In this document: piece by piece, positions 1-9,681 of the stretch | Layout: every line of letters begins with the position of its first letter | Numbering within the stretch: the stretch's first letter is position 1 | Made by a program: the position numbers and the translations under genes | Notes under the pieces: generated by a model | Told to the model about the DNA's origin: nothing | The model's database searches: none | Seen by the model: only the letters and a program-made list of their open reading frames with translations | DNA from: an uncultured Phycisphaerales bacterium | GTDB taxonomy: Bacteria > Planctomycetota > Phycisphaerae > Tepidisphaerales > Tepidisphaeraceae | Assembly: GCA_903871935.1 (NCBI GenBank) | Contig: CAIQIQ010000073.1 | Span: forward strand, 1 to 64,000 | Length of the DNA stretch: 64,000 nucleotides | Direction of reading: 5' to 3'

Positions 1-63
1 CTTCACCCGGCCAAACACTTCCAAACGATTACGCTCTGTTCTTGACATACGAAGCTCATCCAT
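1..63 (-). mobile_element. Transposase N-terminus (ISNCY-like), cut by window edge
   Basis: Read on the minus strand from position 63, the DNA encodes MDELRMSRTERNRLEVFGRV and continues off the window. The pattern RxERxRLEVxGRV is typical of the N-terminus of ISNCY-type transposases, which continues into a helix-turn-helix that is not visible here. The start could be the ATG at 63 or the one at 48. The identification rests on about 20 residues, so it is moderate. The adjacent repeats at 91-126 support an insertion-sequence end. Confidence 0.55.
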
Positions 64-90
64 CCGGCCGGTATACCCCGGCCTCAAGGG

Positions 91-126
91 TGACACTTCT
101 ATTTGAGCTATGCCATGACAGTTCTA
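91..126. repeat. Direct repeats at putative IS end
   Basis: TGACACTTCTA (91-101) and TGACAGTTCTA (116-126) form a direct repeat with one mismatch, just upstream of the partial transposase. Repeated TGACA-TTCTA blocks at the terminus are consistent with an insertion-sequence end. The chromosomal flank would then begin near 127. Confidence 0.45.
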
Positions 127-157
127 CTCGCGCACAACACACCTTGGTTGCGCGGAC

Positions 158-186
158 TTGCCGGATCGGCACCGCCGCGCTAGTCT
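158..186 (+). promoter_or_regulatory. Promoter of the inositol-monophosphatase gene, probably leaderless
   Basis: TTGCCG (158-163), a 17-bp spacer and TAGTCT (181-186) precede the ATG at 197 by only 10 nt. There is no Shine-Dalgarno sequence between them, so the transcript would begin within a few bases of the start codon. Confidence 0.45.
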
Positions 187-196
187 TCCGGCCACT

Positions 197-1048
197 ATGA
201 GTTCGAAAGCTGATCTGCAGTACATACAGAAGGTGGCCCGGGGAGCCGGGAAGATCGCACTGAAGCACTATGGAAAGGTTGAGCGCCTGACCAAGACGCA
301 CCAGGCCGCCAGCGCTGAGGCCGTGACCATCGCCGACCGCGCCAGCCAGCACTACATCGTGCAGGAGTTGCGCAAGCGTTTCCCCCACGATGGGATGATC
401 GGAGAAGAGAACGAGACCGGCGATGACATCACTTTTGAATGCCCGGATCTGAACGGCCGAGTCTGGGTGATCGACCCCATCGATGGGACGAACAACTTTG
501 TCGGCGGCTTTGAGTACTTCGCGGTATGCATCGGTCTGTTGGAGAAGGGCAAGCCGGTGCTGGGCGTGGTCTATGATTTGTATCACGACCGGATGTATGC
601 TGCTGCTAAGGGAGAAGGGGCAAGTGTGAACGGCCGGCCGATCCGGTGCCTGACGACACCGATGGATGAGCAATCGCTCCTGATCATCACTGCGAATTTC
701 CTGAACAAGAATGGAGAGCTGCCGGCGTATGCGTGCCGGTGGCTGGGCCAGGCGAAGTGGAAGATCCGCTGCCTCGGGTCGGCGGCGTTGGACATCATGC
801 AGGTGGCGGCGGGAATTGCCAAAGGAGCGGTGACGGTGAACGGGAAGCTTTGGGATGTGGTGGCGCCGGCCGCCGTCCTGCTGGAGGCAGGTGGCAAGCT
901 CAGCACTCCCGAAGGAAAGGCGATCTTCCCATTCGATCTGCGCGATTACAGCGGGGCGAAGGTCCCGTTTCTGGCCGCCGCCCCAAAGGCGCAAGCGACG
1001 CTGCTGGCGGAGATAGCAGACCGAACCCCGCCGAAGCTTATACGGTAG
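197..1048 (+). CDS. Inositol monophosphatase family phosphatase
   Basis: A 283-residue Mg-dependent sugar-phosphate phosphatase of the IMPase/FBPase/HisN-like superfamily. The metal-binding motifs are visible: GEENE (about 69-73), WVIDPIDGTNNF (about 90-101) and WDVVAPAAVLLEAGG (219-233). Length is normal and no signal peptide is seen, so it should be cytoplasmic. An upstream in-frame ATG at 158 overlaps the promoter hexamer, so the ATG at 197 was chosen. The substrate cannot be told from sequence: inositol phosphate, histidinol phosphate or a 3'(2'),5'-bisphosphate nucleotide are all possible. The next gene, atpD, has its own promoter and is not obviously related. Confidence 0.88.
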   Translation: MSSKADLQYIQKVARGAGKIALKHYGKVERLTKTHQAASAEAVTIADRASQHYIVQELRKRFPHDGMIGEENETGDDITFECPDLNGRVWVIDPIDGTNNFVGGFEYFAVCIGLLEKGKPVLGVVYDLYHDRMYAAAKGEGASVNGRPIRCLTTPMDEQSLLIITANFLNKNGELPAYACRWLGQAKWKIRCLGSAALDIMQVAAGIAKGAVTVNGKLWDVVAPAAVLLEAGGKLSTPEGKAIFPFDLRDYSGAKVPFLAAAPKAQATLLAEIADRTPPKLIR

Positions 1049-1189
1049 TACAGTTCTCGCCAAAGCTTGCCCGCTGCAATGCACGCCGTGAACTCGGCGG
1101 GCAATCCCTGGCCGGGTGTGACATTGTGGCATGGATGGATCATGCTCGCTCTGACCTTATCCCTGATGCCAGGTGCCGGGCTCCGCTGA

Positions 1190-2716
<1,527 letters not shown>

Positions 2717-2722
2717 AAAGTG

Positions 2723-2747
2723 GTGCGGTTGACTCAACCGCACTTTT
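2723..2747. terminator. Intrinsic terminator between atpD and the polyferredoxin gene
   Basis: A perfect 10-bp stem, GTGCGGTTGA (2723-2732) and TCAACCGCAC (2734-2743), is followed by TTTT on the plus strand. It sits between two convergent genes and can serve atpD. On the minus strand the run of T is weaker. Confidence 0.75.
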
Positions 2748-2761
2748 CAGCATTGAAATGC

Positions 2762-4507
2762 CTACCGAACGAAATCGGGCAGATAGCCGTCTCCCGGTGC
2801 AGTGGTGGGCGGCGCCGAGGCAGGAGACAAGCGATTCCGCTGTTGTCGCAACTGCAGGTAAGAGCCGGCGGCGATGCGGTCTTCCTTGCCCTCGCCCGCA
2901 ACCACCACGATAGCCGAGCGGCGCAACAGCTTCTCCTGCTTTACGTTGATCGCCCGGCAGCGCGTCTGGCAGAGCCCGCAGCCGATGCACGCCTCGGCCA
3001 ATACCACAGGTACCTGCCGTCCGCTGCCTTCCGCGGGCAGCCCCTCCCCATCGAGCTCAACGCCAACCATTCGGAACTCGATCGCGTTATAGCCTGCGGA
3101 GACGCATTCATCCACGCACATCCGGCAGTCGCTGCTGCCGGCGTAGGGCAGGCAGGTCTGCTGGTCGATCACGGCCAGGCCCATGCGCGCAGCCCGCTTC
3201 TCCGCGATCGGCAGCGGGCGAATCGCGCCAGTCGGACACACCTGCCCGCAGTTGTTGCAGGACTGCTCGCAGCCGGACCAATCGGCCACCACCTTGGGCG
3301 TCCAGAGCGCATCCAGGCCATGCTCTAGACCCACCGGCTGCAGCACGTTATTCGGACATGCCTTGAAGCACTCACCACAGCGAATGCAGAGCTGCAGGAA
3401 TTGCTCCTCAGGCACACTGCCCGGCGGGCGAACTATGGGACCACCGGCCGACAGCGCCGCTGCAGGCAGCAGGCGGTTGACGCCCAGCGCAAGGCCCGCA
3501 CCGCCAGCAGCCGCCGCCAGCACACCGCGCCGCGACACGCGAATAGCGCCGGCGCCAACATCCGTCTCTGCCAAGCCGCTGCGCAGCGGCTCCCAGCGCG
3601 GCACGAACTCGATCGCGCCTGCGGGGCACACGCCGCCACAGGTCTGGCAGAAGGTGCATTCGTTCGGCCGGGTGCTGTAGTCTGCGTTGATGGCGTCGAA
3701 CGGGCAGATGCGCACGCACTTGCCGCAGCCGGTGCAGTCGGCGGTCACTCGCCGCTGGCTCAACCGCAGCCAATTGGCGATCGAAAAGATGGCTCCGGTC
3801 GGACAGACATAACGGCACCAGAAGCGACGCCGCAGCAGGCCCAGCGCCAGGACCAATACAAACATCGCGATCGACAACCACTGTCCCGCATTCATCGGCG
3901 GGACCAGGTAGAAGCCCTTGAACAAACCGAGTTGCAGCGGCGCCAGTGTGAACTGCAATCCGCGTGTGACCACAGGGATAGCTGCCACGAACCCGGAGAC
4001 CAGCACTCCCATCGTGCTCGCCACGAGCGTTGCCGCCAGCAGGTAATACTTCAGGTGAATCCACCATCCGGTCCGCTGCGGCGGAATGCGGAAGCGAGAG
4101 ATGCGCTGGCCCAAGCTCCAGTCGACCAGGTCGATAATCGTGCCCAGCGGGCAGAGATACCCGCAGAAGCCGCGCGGGATCAACAGGCACACCGCGAGCA
4201 TAGAGCCGCCCCACGCCAACGCCCAGATCCATGCTTGAGCGGCAACGGCCGTTGAAAGGCTCAGCAGAGGGTCGAGCATCAGGAACGATTCGGCCGGGAT
4301 CTTCTCGCGCCTCTGCATCGCGGCGGCATAGTCTGCATCCCCATAGGGCCAGCACATCCAGAAGAACAGCCCGCAGAACAGCAGCAGTGCGATCGCCTGA
4401 ACAATCCGGCGAACCGGCGAGGCAACAAAGGTGGGCCCAAGCCTATGCATCGCGCGGCCAAACCTTCGCGCTCCGCGGGCGGGTGGTTGAAACCAATTCA
4501 GGCGCAT
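2762..4507 (-). CDS. Membrane polyferredoxin (NapH/NosR-like, NapG-like C-terminus)
   Basis: A 581-residue iron-sulfur membrane protein. The N-terminal half has several membrane helices (about 33-52, 88-110, 153-175, 210-226) with two CxxxCP motifs, CGYLCP (115-120) and CRYVCP (231-236), as in the NapH/NosR family. Then come 4Fe-4S motifs CTGCGKCVRICP (258-269) and CTFCQTCGGVCP. A twin-arginine-like stretch, SRRGVLAAAAGGAG (325-338), is followed by four more cysteine clusters including CIRCGECFKACP, CNNCGQVCP and CIGCGLCQTRC, which resembles NapG. It therefore looks like a NapH-NapG fusion. It is 11 nt after the FMN-binding gene and two genes after apbE, so it probably exchanges electrons with the flavoprotein. 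The terminal acceptor is not encoded nearby. Confidence 0.85.
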   Translation of the reverse strand: MRLNWFQPPARGARRFGRAMHRLGPTFVASPVRRIVQAIALLLFCGLFFWMCWPYGDADYAAAMQRREKIPAESFLMLDPLLSLSTAVAAQAWIWALAWGGSMLAVCLLIPRGFCGYLCPLGTIIDLVDWSLGQRISRFRIPPQRTGWWIHLKYYLLAATLVASTMGVLVSGFVAAIPVVTRGLQFTLAPLQLGLFKGFYLVPPMNAGQWLSIAMFVLVLALGLLRRRFWCRYVCPTGAIFSIANWLRLSQRRVTADCTGCGKCVRICPFDAINADYSTRPNECTFCQTCGGVCPAGAIEFVPRWEPLRSGLAETDVGAGAIRVSRRGVLAAAAGGAGLALGVNRLLPAAALSAGGPIVRPPGSVPEEQFLQLCIRCGECFKACPNNVLQPVGLEHGLDALWTPKVVADWSGCEQSCNNCGQVCPTGAIRPLPIAEKRAARMGLAVIDQQTCLPYAGSSDCRMCVDECVSAGYNAIEFRMVGVELDGEGLPAEGSGRQVPVVLAEACIGCGLCQTRCRAINVKQEKLLRRSAIVVVAGEGKEDRIAAGSYLQLRQQRNRLSPASAPPTTAPGDGYLPDFVR

Positions 4508-4518
4508 TGCGAAGATTC

Positions 4519-5622
4519 CTAGCGCATGGCGCCTGAGAGTGCCTTGGCCGACGCGTTGATGATTGCCTCAGACGTAACCGTCGCGCCGCTGGTGGCATCC
4601 ACGCCCTTGACGCCTTGCTTCTCGATGATCTGCGCTGAGGTCGCGTCGATCGAGGCGTAGAACTGCTTCTCGTGGTGCTGGAGCACCTGCACGTCGGTGA
4701 TTCGCCCTGCCGCGATCGTCACCTGCACCTCGACTTCGCCGGCATAGCCGTTGCTGCTGCTGGTGTACTTGCCATCAGGGATGCGCGACAGATCCAGGGC
4801 ATCGAACACCTTCACCGCATCAATACTGGCCTGCGCGCGTTTCTTGTTCACCGCCAGGTCGCGTCCGCCCTGAGTTGTGGCCAGCACCTTCTGGTAGTAC
4901 GCCAGGGCCTTGGGAAACCGGCCAGCCAGCCGGCAGGCATCGCCCGCTGCCAGGTACGCGGCATCCGCCCAGCCGGTGCGCGCCGACTGCTCGGCCAGGC
5001 GCAGCGCGGTGTCATACTCACCCATATCGGCCCAGAGCTTGATGACGGTGCCATTGCGCGTGTTGTCGCCACCGATTCGCCGCAGGATCTCGACTGCCAT
5101 GGATTTGCTGCCCAGTTTCCAGTAGCAGTTCGCCAGGCGAATCGGATTCTGCCCGGTCTTGCGCGCCCAGAACGCACCACGGGCATAGTCCTGCAGCAGC
5201 TCGCCATACATATGCGAGAGAGAATCCATCGCCCTCTGCTGGGTCTGCGGGTTGTCCTTGCTCAAGGAGAGCACGTGGTGCATGAACTTCACCCCCTCCT
5301 GCCAGCGCTTCGGGTTGGGGTGGATGACGTCCCAGAGATACTGGCCGACGTTTTTCTGCGGATTCCAGGGAGCGCCTTTGATATCGGTCCAAGTGAGATC
5401 CAGCGTCTGTGGATAGGTGAGCTGCACACTGTCCCACCAGTCCGGAGGAGTCTTGCCCGCCTGATCGATCAGGGCTTCGATCTGCTGGCGGGTGCGGGTA
5501 GAGGGTTGTGTGGCCGCGGCGGTGCGCGTGGCCGGTTGGGCGTCGGCCGTTGCAGACATCGCCAGCGCAACCGCCAGGCAAGTGGTGCACAAAATCTGTC
5601 GCATCGCTTGGGACTCCATCAT
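4519..5622 (-). CDS. Secreted FMN-binding domain protein
   Basis: A 367-residue exported protein. Residues about 1-29 form a signal peptide, and the middle is helical and repeat-like (about 100-260). The last 90 residues form an FMN-binding domain like those of NosR, RnfG and NqrC. The motif DATSGATVTSEAI carries the SGAT site (345-348), where ApbE-type enzymes attach FMN to the threonine. The start overlaps the apbE stop by 4 nt, so the two are translationally coupled. An alternative start at 5604 has a better-placed GGAG. The neighbours, apbE before and a polyferredoxin after, support a role in electron transfer outside the cytoplasmic membrane. Confidence 0.86.
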   Translation of the reverse strand: MMESQAMRQILCTTCLAVALAMSATADAQPATRTAAATQPSTRTRQQIEALIDQAGKTPPDWWDSVQLTYPQTLDLTWTDIKGAPWNPQKNVGQYLWDVIHPNPKRWQEGVKFMHHVLSLSKDNPQTQQRAMDSLSHMYGELLQDYARGAFWARKTGQNPIRLANCYWKLGSKSMAVEILRRIGGDNTRNGTVIKLWADMGEYDTALRLAEQSARTGWADAAYLAAGDACRLAGRFPKALAYYQKVLATTQGGRDLAVNKKRAQASIDAVKVFDALDLSRIPDGKYTSSSNGYAGEVEVQVTIAAGRITDVQVLQHHEKQFYASIDATSAQIIEKQGVKGVDATSGATVTSEAIINASAKALSGAMR

Positions 5623-6671
5623 GAGGCTACCGGGAAACCCTTCGTCGCGATCTGTTGCCCATCGCGCCTAACCAGCAGCAGGTCGGCACCAGGTATCGAC
5701 TCGACCAAAGCCAACCCGCGCTCAGGCCCGAGCACGAAGATCGCGGTGGAAAGCGCATCGGCCAGACAGGCTGAGCTGCATACAACGCTCGCGCTCATGA
5801 GGGATTGTGGTGAATGTCCGGTGGCAGGGTCGAAGATGTGGTGGTTCATGAAATCGGCAGTGAACGTGGTGGCGTAATCGCCTGAAGTCGCCATGCAGCG
5901 CCCATCCAGGCTCGCCACTGCGACAAACGCATCCTTGTTTCGCGGATGCTGGATGCCCACTGTCCACGGTTTGCCTTCCGCATTGCGGCCGATGGCGGCA
6001 AGCTCGCCTGCATTCACCAGGGCATGCTCAATGCCATGCCTGCGAAGCACGGCCATGGTCCGGTCGGCCGCATATCCCTGCGCGATTCCGTTCAGCGTGA
6101 TCGACATCCCGGTGCCAACTGTCACGCGCGCCCCGACGATCTCGAGCTTGCGCCAATCGACCATGCCTCGCGCCGCCTGCACCTCGGTCTCATCCGGCAA
6201 TCGCCCGACCGCCTTCGCCGACGCGAACGTCCGCCATAGCGGCTGCACCGTGATGTCGAACGCACCGTCGGTACGCAGCGACATCGCCTGCGCTTCTTTC
6301 AGCACCTCCAGCAGCCGCGGGTCGGCATCATCCAGCCGGCCGGTGCGGTTGAGCACACACACCTGGCTCTGCTCGCGGTAAAGGCTCATCAGGGCATCGA
6401 TGTCCTCCAGCTCGCGCATCGCCGCCCTGGCCGCCTGCTGAGCAACCTGCGCATCGCGATGCAACACGGTCATGCTCGTCTGCGTGCCCAATGCCAAGCC
6501 GCTCTGCGTGAACGCCTGCATGCCAAGGTTCACAGCAGCCTGAGCTCGCCGGCTAAGCGGACCAGCCAAAGCGCCGGCCGCGAACACTCCCATCGTCAGC
6601 AGGAACTGTCTGCGACCGAATCCATTCGCGGCCCGTTTCTCCGGCCGAACATGCGCCTTCGAGGTAACCAT
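5619..6671 (-). CDS. apbE: FAD:protein FMN transferase
   Basis: A 350-residue flavin transferase that attaches FMN from FAD to a threonine of target proteins. Visible features are a twin-arginine-like signal (GRRQFLLTMGVFAAGA), MSLYREQSQVCVLN, GAFDITVQPLW, the core ITLNGIAQGYAADR, VNAGELAAIG, and DPATGHSPQSLMSASVV followed by the C-terminal ADALSTAIFVLG. The usual NxGG(D/E) loop is NAGELAAIG here, a mild variation. The start at 6671 was preferred over 6737 because the signal peptide begins there. It is the first gene of a three-gene minus-strand operon with its presumed substrate immediately downstream. Confidence 0.92.
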   Translation of the reverse strand: MVTSKAHVRPEKRAANGFGRRQFLLTMGVFAAGALAGPLSRRAQAAVNLGMQAFTQSGLALGTQTSMTVLHRDAQVAQQAARAAMRELEDIDALMSLYREQSQVCVLNRTGRLDDADPRLLEVLKEAQAMSLRTDGAFDITVQPLWRTFASAKAVGRLPDETEVQAARGMVDWRKLEIVGARVTVGTGMSITLNGIAQGYAADRTMAVLRRHGIEHALVNAGELAAIGRNAEGKPWTVGIQHPRNKDAFVAVASLDGRCMATSGDYATTFTADFMNHHIFDPATGHSPQSLMSASVVCSSACLADALSTAIFVLGPERGLALVESIPGADLLLVRRDGQQIATKGFPVAS

Positions 6672-6774
6672 GATTGTGGTGTATCCGCTGCGCCACCGTC
6701 CTGCAAGAGCACGGAGCAGGTTAGTTTCGCATATCACGCAAGGGCTGTGTTAGCCCCCGCAAACGTGAATGCAC

Positions 6775-6803
6775 TTGCCCATCCCGTCCGCTCCCAGTAC
6801 CAC
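6775..6803 (+). promoter_or_regulatory. Candidate truB promoter, leaderless geometry
   Basis: TTGCCC (6775-6780), a 17-bp spacer and TACCAC (6798-6803) end 9 nt before the truB ATG at 6813. No ribosome-binding site is present. The -10 is weak, so this call leans on the repeated geometry seen at other genes in the window. Confidence 0.3.
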
Positions 6804-6812
6804 CTACCACCT

Positions 6813-7484
6813 ATGCCCGATGGCATCCTCGTTCTCGACAAACCGGCCGGCATGTCTTCGGCGTTCGCCGTCAAGCGCGTGAAGTGGATGCTTCCCCGCG
6901 GCACCAAGGTTGGTCATGCCGGCACACTCGATCCTTTCGCCACCGGCGTCCTGCTGGTTTTGATTGGCAAGGCGACCAAGCGCTGTGAAGAACTGATGGG
7001 GCAGCCCAAGCGGTATCTTGCCACCGTGAAGCTTGGGGCCACCACTGAGACCCTCGATCCCACCGTACCGGAAATCCTCGGCCCGCCGCCACCCGCGCCG
7101 GGCGCTGCCCAGATCGCGGCCGTCCTCTCTCGTTTTGTCGGCACCATCCAGCAGGTTCCGCCTGCGTACTCAGCTCTGAAAGTCAGCGGCCGGCCGGCAT
7201 ACAAGCTCGCCCGCGCCGGCAAGCCCCCGGAGCTTGATGCCCGGTCGGTCACGATCTACTCGATCGACCTCCTGCGCTACGACTATCCCACGCTTGATCT
7301 TGACATCCTCTGCGGCCGCGGCACCTACATCCGCTCGCTGGCTCGCGACATTGCCGCCGGACTTGGCACGGTAGCTTACCTGACACAGCTTCGCCGGACG
7401 GCTGTCGGCCCGCACACCATTGAACGCGCTGTGCCTCTGGCAGCGGTGACCGCTGAGACGCTTCCGGAACTGATGGATTTTTGA
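6813..7484 (+). CDS. truB: tRNA pseudouridine(55) synthase
   Basis: A 223-residue enzyme that makes pseudouridine 55 in the T-loop of tRNAs. The N-terminus GILVLDKPAGMSS and the catalytic motif GHAGTLDPFATGVL (Asp of GTLD) are clear. Further TruB blocks are YLATVKLGATTETLDP, QVPPAYSALKVSGRPAYKLA and CGRGTYIRSLARDIAAGLG. It lacks the C-terminal PUA domain found in longer homologues, as many bacterial TruB proteins do. The ATG at 6813 gives the canonical N-terminus; an in-frame extension upstream overlaps apbE antisense sequence and is not credible. It is divergent from apbE and followed by two secreted paralogues under their own promoter. Confidence 0.95.
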   Translation: MPDGILVLDKPAGMSSAFAVKRVKWMLPRGTKVGHAGTLDPFATGVLLVLIGKATKRCEELMGQPKRYLATVKLGATTETLDPTVPEILGPPPPAPGAAQIAAVLSRFVGTIQQVPPAYSALKVSGRPAYKLARAGKPPELDARSVTIYSIDLLRYDYPTLDLDILCGRGTYIRSLARDIAAGLGTVAYLTQLRRTAVGPHTIERAVPLAAVTAETLPELMDF

Positions 7485-7509
7485 CCGTGCTGGGGCGTGC
7501 TAATATGGT
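7481..7509 (+). promoter_or_regulatory. Promoter of the first secreted paralogue
   Basis: TTGACC (7481-7486), a 17-bp spacer and TATGGT (7504-7509) lie directly after the truB stop and about 65 nt before the next start at 7574. CGGAGAG just upstream of that start is a plausible ribosome-binding site. Confidence 0.45.
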
Positions 7510-7573
7510 AATGTGATCTGGCGAACAGAATTGCCTGTGGTCAAAGGCTGCGGGCGCACAACGGAGAGTATAT

Positions 7574-8446
7574 ATGAAAGCGATGCGAATAGCGGCAGTG
7601 CTTCTGGGCCTGGTTCTGTGTGTATCTCTTCTTGCGGATCAGGCCGAGGTGCAGAAGCTGATCGATGACGGCAAGTACACCGAAGCCGTCGGCCAGGCAG
7701 CCACCCTCCTGCGGAGCCCCAATGTATCACCCGCCGACAGATATTCCCTCCTGATGCTCAAAGGTGAAGCGGCTCTGCGTGCGGGACAGCGGGCATTGGC
7801 AATATCGTCGTTTAACGCGGCCGGCCACGCTGCGACGGAGCGCAAAGACATCATCTCCGCCGCCGCCAACTCACTGGTTGCGCAACGCGCCATACAGGGT
7901 GTAGTAAAAATCGGCGACCAGAGCTATCCCGTCGGCAAGCCCGACGAGCGAAAGCAAGTCATGCAGAAGATGGCCGACGACATCATGGCTACGCAGGCTC
8001 GCGATCTGCGGACCGCCCTGGAGGCGCGAACGCTTGGTCCCATCATCGACATTGCGCCCTCCATCCTGAACATGTGCGTGCTGGAGATGGAAGCTACCGG
8101 AGGCAACTCCACCAATGCCGAACCGGTAGCGCGAACACTCGGCAAACAGGCTCAGGAGTTAATCGGCGCCGAGCTAAACCGCATCCAGCGCGACATCGAT
8201 TCCACCGAACAGAACGGCTATGAACTGAGCAACTGGTCCGGCTGGGCGGCTCGCGGCCTGACTCCGGCCCAGCGGCGCAGCATGCAGGATACGCTTCCCT
8301 ACGTCGACCGCATCCTCAAGACCGTGCTGGCCGCGCGGCGCGCTTCCTACAACTTGGGCGGCGACTTTGGTTCATGGGACCGTTTGGCTGCCGAATGCGA
8401 GGACCTTCAGCAGCAGATTAACACCGTTCTGTCCAGCACCTACTAG
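7574..8446 (+). CDS. Secreted hypothetical protein, paralogue 1
   Basis: A 290-residue exported protein with a signal peptide (about 1-22, ending near LADQA). The mature part looks all-helical and TPR-like at its start (LIDDGKYTEAVGQAATLL, LMLKGEAALRAGQRALAISSFNAAG). A more specific C-terminal half contains CVLEMEATGGNSTNAEP and ends DLQQQINTVLSSTY. I do not recognise a named family. It is clearly paralogous to the gene at 8705, with aligned blocks along the full length. It is followed by a strong terminator, so each copy appears to be a separate transcription unit. Confidence 0.8.
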   Translation: MKAMRIAAVLLGLVLCVSLLADQAEVQKLIDDGKYTEAVGQAATLLRSPNVSPADRYSLLMLKGEAALRAGQRALAISSFNAAGHAATERKDIISAAANSLVAQRAIQGVVKIGDQSYPVGKPDERKQVMQKMADDIMATQARDLRTALEARTLGPIIDIAPSILNMCVLEMEATGGNSTNAEPVARTLGKQAQELIGAELNRIQRDIDSTEQNGYELSNWSGWAARGLTPAQRRSMQDTLPYVDRILKTVLAARRASYNLGGDFGSWDRLAAECEDLQQQINTVLSSTY

Positions 8447-8447
8447 C

Positions 8448-8499
8448 CCCTGTCTGAAAACCCATGGCCGTCGTGGGGCCATGGGTTTTTCAGACAGGG
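8448..8499 (+). terminator. Strong hairpin terminator after paralogue 1
   Basis: Arms CCCTGTCTGAAAACCCATGG (from 8448) and CCATGGGTTTTTCAGACAGGG pair almost perfectly (left arm to 8469, right arm 8477-8499) around a 7-nt loop, with an internal run of T. A shortened version of the same element follows paralogue 2. Confidence 0.8.
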
Positions 8500-8704
8500 C
8501 CTGGTGTGCCCCAACATCCCTTGCTCGTGCACGAGGCATTGCTGCCGGGCTCGGCTGGTGCGCTGATCTATAGCCGCTGCCATTCCCATCCGATCGCAGA
8601 TTGACCCTGCTCCCGGCAAGACATACCGTTAGCAGATGCCCGCCGCAGCGGCGGCGCAGGCGCTCACCACCTGCGTTTGCCGCCGCAAACCTGGGGGGAG
8701 TGTT

Positions 8705-9580
8705 ATGAACGTCTTGCGATTCGTCGTCGCGTTTCTGCTGTTTGGTCTGACAGGGATCTGTCTCGGCGCCAGCCAGGAAGAAATCCGCCAACTTACTGAG
8801 GCCGGAAAGTACGGTGATGCGGTTGTTGAGGCCGACGCCCTGCTTGCCAACCGGCAGATTCCGTTGTCCGACCATTATGGAATCCTCATGCTCAAGGGCG
8901 AAGCAGCGTTGCGTGCGAGCCAGCGGCCGCTTGCCGTCTCGGCATTCCGCGCTGCCACGAGGTTGGCCGTGGATCGGCCGCAAGCAATTGCCGCGGCGGC
9001 AAATGCCATCCTCGCCCAGCAGGTTCAGAACGGCACGATTCGCGTTGGCGATGCCAGCCTGGATGTCATTAAGCCCGAAGATCGTCTGATTGCCATGCAG
9101 AAACTGGCCGACCAGATACACGCCAATCAGGCACTTCAGGTTGAAGCAGCGCTGACAGCGGGCACACTGGATCCAATCACAGAGGTGTTACCCGATATCT
9201 ACCGCATGTACGTGCTGGAGATGCAAGCCACGGACGGCAATAGCACCGTTGCCGAACCGCTGGTGCGCAAACTCGGAACCCAGGCATATGACCTGATCGC
9301 CAAGGAACTGAGCCGCCTGCAGCGTGACATCAGCGTGGCCGAGCGGTCCAGCTACACGGTCGAGGGGTGGCCCGGCTGGGTTACCAGTGGTCTGACCGTA
9401 AGCCAGCGCCGCGAGCTGCGCAATGAGTATGACTACATCGGCCGCATACGCGATGCGATTCTGCAAATCCGGCGCTTGGGGGCGACGCTGCGCGTCAATA
9501 CCGAGCCTTGGGATCGTCTGACGGCGGATTGCGTTGACATGCAGGACCAGCTCAACATTGTGCTCAGCCGCACCTACTAG
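8705..9580 (+). CDS. Secreted hypothetical protein, paralogue 2
   Basis: A 291-residue exported protein paralogous to the gene at 7574. It has a signal peptide (about 1-21, cut near CLGA), then LTEAGKYGDAVVEADALL, LMLKGEAALRASQRPLAVSAFRAA, YVLEMQATDGNSTVAEP and a matching C-terminus DMQDQLNIVLSRTY. The ATG at 8705 was chosen because GGGGGAG lies just upstream and the signal peptide starts there. Function is unknown. The conserved Gly-Asn-Ser-Thr block and the shared last 14 residues suggest both copies are still under selection for the same kind of role, probably in the periplasm. Confidence 0.8.
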   Translation: MNVLRFVVAFLLFGLTGICLGASQEEIRQLTEAGKYGDAVVEADALLANRQIPLSDHYGILMLKGEAALRASQRPLAVSAFRAATRLAVDRPQAIAAAANAILAQQVQNGTIRVGDASLDVIKPEDRLIAMQKLADQIHANQALQVEAALTAGTLDPITEVLPDIYRMYVLEMQATDGNSTVAEPLVRKLGTQAYDLIAKELSRLQRDISVAERSSYTVEGWPGWVTSGLTVSQRRELRNEYDYIGRIRDAILQIRRLGATLRVNTEPWDRLTADCVDMQDQLNIVLSRTY

Positions 9581-9591
9581 GCCCTGAAAAG

Positions 9592-9610
9592 CCCATGGCC
9601 ATGGGTTTTT
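9592..9610 (+). terminator. Terminator after paralogue 2
   Basis: The palindrome CCCATGGCCATGGG (9592-9605) is followed by TTTTT. The flanks (GCCCTGAAAAG before, CGGACAGGG after) match the outer arms of the terminator at 8448-8499, so this looks like a decayed copy duplicated with the gene. Confidence 0.65.
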
Positions 9611-9681
9611 CGGACAGGGTCTGGACCGGCAGGTCCAATCGCCATCAACGCAGACCCATCCATTGAGTAAAACAGAAAGGA

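Noticed and set aside
5408-5416. A further DnaA-box-like site, TGTGGATAG
   Set aside because: It differs from the consensus at the end, lies inside a gene, and has no paired partner.
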